A stretch of DNA of 64,000 nucleotides from the NCBI GenBank assembly GCA_017522685.1, contig JAFWYN010000030.1, forward strand, positions 1 through 64,000, read 5' to 3'. Under the pieces are notes generated by a model. It ran no database searches, was not told the origin of the DNA, and saw only the letters and a list, made by a program, of their open reading frames with translations. Positions 60,368 to 64,000 of the stretch are shown here, piece after piece; within the stretch, counting starts at the first letter, position 1, and every line of letters starts with the position of its first letter. Position numbers and translations under genes: made by a program. This DNA is from Lachnospiraceae bacterium. Lineage in GTDB: Bacteria > Bacillota_A > Clostridia > Lachnospirales > Lachnospiraceae.

Positions 60368-60766
60368 TTAGATGCCTACCGTATCCTTCAGCCAGGTTAA
60401 TACTTCATCTACAGTTGCAAAATGTCCTTCTAAAACGCCGGTTTCGGAACGCTGTGTATTTTTCTGTGCCTGAAGCTTCAGCATTACGGAACTTCCTTCT
60501 GCAAAGCCGAAAGCCTTACATCCGGCTTCTACGAACTTCTTGGTCATGATAACCAGTTCACCGCCTTCTGCCGGAGTGACCGGATTCATCTTGGAGCAGT
60601 CTGCGATGTAAGCCCATCCGGTGGATTTCCACGCGGCTGCTTCTTTCAGTACAGTTTCACTGAGCCATTTTAATTCATCAATATTGGTCTTGCCTATTCC
60701 TGCGGAGAGAACGATTTTTCTGCCGGGAATTGTTTCTACTGATTGTGCACCATTTACTTTTGCCAT
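60368..60766 (-). CDS. STAS/SEC14-like single-domain protein
   Basis: This encodes 132 residues that look like a SpoIIAA/STAS-like alpha/beta domain: a GRKIVLSAGIGKTNIDELKWL start, STGWAYIADCSKMNPVTP, then MTKKFVEAGCKAFGF. There is no signal or partner gene. The assignment is by overall pattern only. AAAGGAGAAA precedes the ATG. Confidence 0.55.
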   Translation of the reverse strand: MAKVNGAQSVETIPGRKIVLSAGIGKTNIDELKWLSETVLKEAAAWKSTGWAYIADCSKMNPVTPAEGGELVIMTKKFVEAGCKAFGFAEGSSVMLKLQAQKNTQRSETGVLEGHFATVDEVLTWLKDTVGI

Positions 60767-60875
60767 AGTGTTTTCTCCTTTTCTTTATAATATATAGTTT
60801 TTTGACACAATAAAGTGATAAAGTATTTGTGCCACTCAATTAAGCTGAATAATACTAAATATTCTGTCTATTTAC

Positions 60876-60904
60876 ATTATATGAGGTAAAGATTTATTTG
60901 TCAA
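60876..60904 (-). promoter_or_regulatory. promoter of the STAS-like gene
   Basis: Minus-strand TTGACA (60899-60904), 17-base spacer, TATAAT (60876-60881). Confidence 0.82.
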
Positions 60905-60951
60905 CGAAAAAGGGAAAACGTTTCGTAAATAATTTGTGAATAAATATATCA

Positions 60952-61917
60952 CTAATAACCAAAATGGTGGCACCAGTAAGGGGTTCCGTCTGCGGCCAGG
61001 TAGTATGCAATGGCAGTACGTGTAAAGCTGCTTCGTAATATGTTTTCTTTATGTCCCTGAGAACCCATCCATCCGTTTACCACACTGGCGGCGTCGGGAT
61101 AGCCGGAGGCTATGTTTTCACCATGAAGAACATCCGAAACGGTGAAGCAATCGGTTCCGTCCGGTCGGGTATGAGACCAGAAAACACTGATTTCTTGCGA
61201 ACGGATTACAGCAGCCTCGTATAATCTGTCATCCCAGACTAAAGCAGGCAACCCGTTTTCGGCACGAATGGAATTTACCAGATTAAATACTTCTTGAGCC
61301 TTCACCAAATCATGTCCTGTTGAAGGTGCCTGTGTAGGAACAGGCGTCGGTGCAGGAGTGGGCGCCGGTGTAGGAACTGGTGTGGGCGCCGGTGTTGGTG
61401 CAGGTGTGGGTACGGGAGTGGGTTCCGGAGTAGGAACAGGTGTCGGTTCCACTGTAGGTACAACAGTAACTATGGGAGTTGCCTCCGGTTTCGGTGTGGA
61501 AGTACTGTCAGGAACAGGCGTAGCTGTTGGTGCGGGAGAAGGAACTTCGGACACTTCCGGCTCATCGGTAGCAACGGGAGTTGGTGTGAATTCGGGCACT
61601 GCAGTTGTGTCAGGAGTCTCTGTAATATCGGGATATGAAGTCGTGGAAGGAGCTTCCGTAATATCAGGCACTGCCGTAGATGCGGGAACTTCGGTCTGAT
61701 CCGGTACGGTGGATGGAGTCTCTTCCGGAGTAGGAATAGGTGCATCCGTAGGAAGCGGTACTTCGTCTGAAGCAGGTTCTGTAGGCACGGTCATTGCTTC
61801 CGCAGTTGGCGTACTATCCGGAATAATAGGTGAGTCAGACTGCACGGTTTGCCTACTGCAACCGGTTAACAATGCAAGTAAGGTAATAACAAGAAATAGT
61901 CGAAGAATATTTTTCAT
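60952..61917 (-). CDS. CAP-domain (SCP-like) lipoprotein with Pro/Thr repeat linker
   Basis: This encodes 321 residues. Lipoprotein signal ending LTGC; a long Pro/Thr/Val/Ala linker (about 25-205), its last part a run of PTPAP/PTPVP units; then a CAP domain (about 208-321) with VFNLVNSIRAENGLPAL, the histidines in WSHTRPDG and GWMGSQGHKENIL, and HGENIASGY. CAP proteins in Firmicutes are secreted, with roles in envelope or host contact. GGAGGAAA precedes the ATG. Confidence 0.9.
   Translation of the reverse strand: MKNILRLFLVITLLALLTGCSRQTVQSDSPIIPDSTPTAEAMTVPTEPASDEVPLPTDAPIPTPEETPSTVPDQTEVPASTAVPDITEAPSTTSYPDITETPDTTAVPEFTPTPVATDEPEVSEVPSPAPTATPVPDSTSTPKPEATPIVTVVPTVEPTPVPTPEPTPVPTPAPTPAPTPVPTPAPTPAPTPVPTQAPSTGHDLVKAQEVFNLVNSIRAENGLPALVWDDRLYEAAVIRSQEISVFWSHTRPDGTDCFTVSDVLHGENIASGYPDAASVVNGWMGSQGHKENILRSSFTRTAIAYYLAADGTPYWCHHFGY
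61358..61470. repeat. coding tandem repeat in the CAP lipoprotein linker
   Basis: Imperfect 6- and 12-bp units encode Pro-Thr-Pro-Val/Ala. The opposite strand carries an open Gly/Val frame that is only a by-product of the repeat. The tract is likely to vary in length between strains. Confidence 0.8.
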
Positions 61918-62179
61918 GAGGTTTCCTCCGTGTTTGTATGATTCAGAACTATATAAATATATCGGAGAGATGGAGGAGAGAATTTAGGAATGGGTGTAGA
62001 GGAAATCAAGCCGAGCCAGACTCGAAAATGCTGCGCATTTCCTCGTTGGAAGGCGGTCGGCAAGATGGTTACTCTTTTGAAGTAGCTAAAAGCAGATACG
62101 GCTACGGTGCTGTTTTACATGCCACAAGCGGCATGTGAGGGCTGCGCCCTAAACGAAGATAAAAAAAGCACGCCCTTGT
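61918..62179. other. non-coding interval with several small hairpins
   Basis: It holds ACATGCC/GGCATGT, AGGGC/GCCCT and CGAAAATG/CATTTC-type stems in a row. CAGACTCGAAAATG...CATTT resembles one hairpin of the element at 27202-27324. No coding frame is supported. Confidence 0.4.
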
Positions 62180-62203
62180 GTGCAAGCACCCAGGGCGTGT
62201 TTC
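62168..62203 (-). terminator. intrinsic terminator of the rubrerythrin gene
   Basis: GCACGCCCT and AGGGCGTGT form a stem (one G-U) with a 15-base loop; on the minus strand a run of seven T follows. Confidence 0.82.
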
Positions 62204-62248
62204 TTTATCTTCTACAGCACCTTCGCTGGAAAAGGTGCGAAATATCAA

Positions 62249-62788
62249 TTAACCGAAGTATCTCTTCAACAATCCTTCAAATGCCTTACCATGTCTTGCC
62301 TCGTCACGTGCCATTTCATGAACGGTGTCATGGATAGCGTCAAGGTTCAGTTCCTTCGCTCTCTTAGCAAGGTCAAACTTGCCTGCGGTAGCGCCGTTTT
62401 CGGCATCTACTCTCATTTCCAGGTTCTTCTTGGTAGAAGAGGTTACTACTTCACCAAGTAATTCTGCAAACTTAGCTGCGTGCTCAGCTTCTTCCCAAGC
62501 TGCCTTTTCCCAGTAAAGACCGATTTCAGGATATCCTTCTCTGTGTGCCACACGTGCCATAGCCAGGTACATACCTACTTCTGAACATTCACCTTCAAAG
62601 TTTGCACGAAGGTCCATAATGATATCTTCGCGAACACCCTGTGCTACACCTACTACATGCTCAGCAGCCCAAACCTTTTCGCCTGCCATTTCGTTAAACT
62701 TGGAAGCGGGAACACCACATACGGGGCACTTTTCAGGTGCTGCATCTCCTTCATGAACATAACCACATACACTACATACATACTTCAT
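62249..62788 (-). CDS. reverse rubrerythrin (rubredoxin domain first)
   Basis: This encodes 179 residues. N-terminal rubredoxin-like iron site [20 protein letters not shown] (1-30), then a ferritin-like four-helix diiron domain: [33 protein letters not shown] and ARHGKAFEG. Domain order is the reverse of classical rubrerythrin; such proteins reduce H2O2 and O2 in clostridia. ATG at 62788 has AAAGGAG upstream. It lies 99 bp downstream of a PerR-like gene on the same strand. Confidence 0.94.
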   Translation of the reverse strand: MKYVCSVCGYVHEGDAAPEKCPVCGVPASKFNEMAGEKVWAAEHVVGVAQGVREDIIMDLRANFEGECSEVGMYLAMARVAHREGYPEIGLYWEKAAWEEAEHAAKFAELLGEVVTSSTKKNLEMRVDAENGATAGKFDLAKRAKELNLDAIHDTVHEMARDEARHGKAFEGLLKRYFG

Positions 62789-62887
62789 AATCTTTTTCTC
62801 CTTTTCTTTTAAAAAATGTTTTATGATTTTGCGTCCCATGACGCTTGTTCCGGACTTGCCGGAGTAAATTCTTTGTTACATTTTACC

Positions 62888-63277
62888 TTATTCCACTGCT
62901 TTCATGCAACAATTGCATGTGCCGTAGAAATGAGTGACATGACCTGTAATATGACCGTCAAACTTCTTTTGTGCTACCTCTTGGATAGAATCAATATTCT
63001 CCATCTCCAAATCAAGCACACCTCCGCAATCATTACATACGAAATGATAATGATTGGAAATATCAGCATCAAAGTGGTCTACTCCGTCTCCCAGGCGAAG
63101 CCTTTGGATCTCACCGATATCTGCCAGAAGAGTCAGATTCCGGTATACGGTACCTAAGCTGATATTGGGTTGTATCTGTCTGACATTCATATATACAACG
63201 TCAGCTGTGGGATGATCCTTACGACTCATTAAAAAGTCTTTAATCATATCCCGCTGTTTGCTATGCTTTAGTGCCAT
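62888..63277 (-). CDS. Fur-family regulator, PerR-like
   Basis: This encodes 129 residues. Winged helix (QRDMIKDFLMSRKDHPTADVVYMNVRQ, ISLGTVYRNLTLLAD), regulatory metal region DADISNHYHFVCNDCGGVLDLE, and zinc cysteines CNDC and CNCC. The DxDxxxHxH pattern and the rubrerythrin next door favour PerR over Fur or Zur. ATG at 63277 follows AAAGGAGG. An inverted repeat lies over its start site. Confidence 0.88.
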   Translation of the reverse strand: MALKHSKQRDMIKDFLMSRKDHPTADVVYMNVRQIQPNISLGTVYRNLTLLADIGEIQRLRLGDGVDHFDADISNHYHFVCNDCGGVLDLEMENIDSIQEVAQKKFDGHITGHVTHFYGTCNCCMKAVE

Positions 63278-63298
63278 TTTTCCTCCTTTCAAATCGAT

Positions 63299-63317
63299 AT
63301 CAGTAACGATTACTGAT
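63299..63317. promoter_or_regulatory. operator palindrome of the PerR-like gene
   Basis: ATCAGTAA and TTACTGAT flank three bases, directly downstream of the -10 box, a position suited to autorepression. The sequence differs from the Bacillus PerR box. Confidence 0.65.
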
Positions 63318-63320
63318 TTT

Positions 63321-63348
63321 ATTATACAAAATTTGCAGGAAAAGTCAA
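63321..63348 (-). promoter_or_regulatory. promoter of the PerR-like/rubrerythrin genes
   Basis: Minus-strand TTGACT (63343-63348), 16-base spacer, TATAAT (63321-63326). Confidence 0.82.
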
Positions 63349-63415
63349 TAGGTTTTTTGAAAAAAGTTGAAAAATTTTTTTATACTTTTTTAATACTATT
63401 TTTTCGAGGTTTTTT

Positions 63416-63443
63416 TTGACCTTGGAGCAGAATGTGTTATACT
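63416..63443 (+). promoter_or_regulatory. promoter of the partial sensor gene
   Basis: TTGACC (63416-63421), 16-base spacer, TATACT (63438-63443). Confidence 0.6.
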
Positions 63444-63499
63444 TATTTATATTGAAGAAGAACGATTTTATGATTTTATAGGAAGTATAGGAGCGAATC

Positions 63500-64000
63500 A
63501 TGAAATTTAAAACACGGTTACAGATTACATTGATTACCATTATCGTATTGCCATTGGTACTGACGGTATTGGCCTATTGCTTTATCGGAGCTATATTGGT
63601 GAATTACCGACAGGGTCACTCCATACAAGAGTGGGATTACTCACTCATGACGGAAAGCTTTGAATCCTTTGCCAATGCGGCAGAGCTTACTTATGAAGAG
63701 ATAGTGACGCAGGCAAAGACGGATATTACGAAATTAGAGGACACTGCTTATCTGCAGGAGCTGAATGATAAAATAACCAAGAAGTCCGCATATCTCCTGG
63801 TTCGTAAGGATAAGGAGCTGTACTATACAGGCAATCAGGAACTATCGGATAAGCTTTTTGATAAGCTGCCGGATTATGATGAGGCGCCGGATAAGGATTC
63901 GGGCTACTATTTTAAAGCATTTAATAAATATGTAAAGCAATATGATTTTGTGTTCCGGGATGGTGCAAAGGGTAGTATTTTCGTAGTGACGAAGATGAAT
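63500..64000 (+). CDS. N-terminal part of a membrane sensor protein, probably a histidine kinase (partial)
   Basis: From ATG 63500 (AGGAG upstream) the frame stays open to the window end, 167 codons. MKFKTRLQITLITIIVLPLVLTVLAYCFIGAIL is a basic start and transmembrane helix typical of sensor kinases; the following ~130 residues are an extracytoplasmic, helix-rich sensing domain (TLITIIV...TKLEDTAYLQELNDKITKK). The catalytic part lies outside the window, so kinase identity is inference from the N-terminus. Confidence 0.7.
   Translation, partial: MKFKTRLQITLITIIVLPLVLTVLAYCFIGAILVNYRQGHSIQEWDYSLMTESFESFANAAELTYEEIVTQAKTDITKLEDTAYLQELNDKITKKSAYLLVRKDKELYYTGNQELSDKLFDKLPDYDEAPDKDSGYYFKAFNKYVKQYDFVFRDGAKGSIFVVTKMN

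Noticed and set aside
61358..61699. Open Gly/Val-rich frame on the plus strand
   Set aside because: It is the antisense of the Pro/Thr repeat in the CAP lipoprotein; no ribosome site and the residue pattern follows from the repeat.
63322..63540. 72-codon minus-strand frame before the sensor gene
   Set aside because: Very AT-rich, overlaps a promoter on each strand and the start of a well-supported plus-strand gene; no ribosome site.

Overview
The window looks like chromosomal DNA of a strictly anaerobic, gut-type Clostridia, most likely Lachnospiraceae. Pointers are strong GGAGG ribosome sites, TTGACA-17-TATAAT promoters, T-box leaders, Ni/Co and Mn riboswitches, a reverse rubrerythrin under a PerR-like Fur protein, and the alternative carboxyspermidine route to spermidine. 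The assignment is inference from gene content. No rRNA, tRNA, CRISPR array, phage or intact insertion sequence was seen.

Layout. 1-5.7 kb is AT-rich accessory DNA: two XRE regulators, a serine hydrolase, a Phd/RelE-type toxin-antitoxin pair, a membrane-anchored protein and small unknowns. 5.8-9.1 kb (minus) is paaK - ACT protein - aroF behind a T-box whose specifier reads UUC (Phe). 9.2-12.1 kb holds an ABC exporter and a small membrane protein. 12.2-17.2 kb is a peptide ABC importer with fused ATPases. 17.2-18.4 kb is a CDF metal exporter under a NiCo riboswitch. 18.4-22.8 kb (minus) is a hybrid histidine kinase followed by a membrane HD-GYP response protein. 22.9-27.6 kb (minus) is a tight five-gene operon (GNAT-methyltransferase fusion, GNAT, phosphodiesterase-like protein, GNAT, YbaK-like deacylase) behind a short leader ORF and an intrinsic terminator. 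28-31.4 kb (minus) has a lipoprotein and a sugar operon (ThuA-like, O-acetyltransferase, GH5).

31.4-39.2 kb (plus) is a polyamine operon, speA-speE-speB-carboxyspermidine dehydrogenase-decarboxylase, behind a 380-nt structured leader ending in a terminator; phosphatase and HD-domain genes follow. 39.2-42.65 kb is an AT-rich run of small same-strand genes separated by copies of a ~50-bp palindromic repeat. 42.7-47.2 kb has a Mn riboswitch with mntP, an rsmH paralogue, and an MBOAT/SGNH polysaccharide acetylation pair. 47.2-49.5 kb (minus) is trpB-trpA behind a Trp T-box. 49.5-53.6 kb carries an orphan solute-binding lipoprotein, a methyltransferase, PadR-DUF2812 and a HAD phosphatase. 53.7-59.7 kb has a glycerol-1-phosphate-dehydrogenase-like gene with tatD, then a NatAB-like exporter. 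Each of these two units is preceded, 23-27 nt before its start codon, by a copy of the same ~155-nt structured RNA. 59.7-64 kb holds a PilZ protein, a STAS-like protein, a CAP-domain lipoprotein, rubrerythrin, a PerR-like regulator and the start of a sensor protein.

Most promising for new biology: (1) the paired RNA at 53.66 and 55.74 kb, with compensatory base changes; (2) the leader-ORF/terminator operon at 22.9-27.6 kb; (3) the repeat-separated cassette-like region at 39.2-42.65 kb; (4) the polyamine-operon leader.
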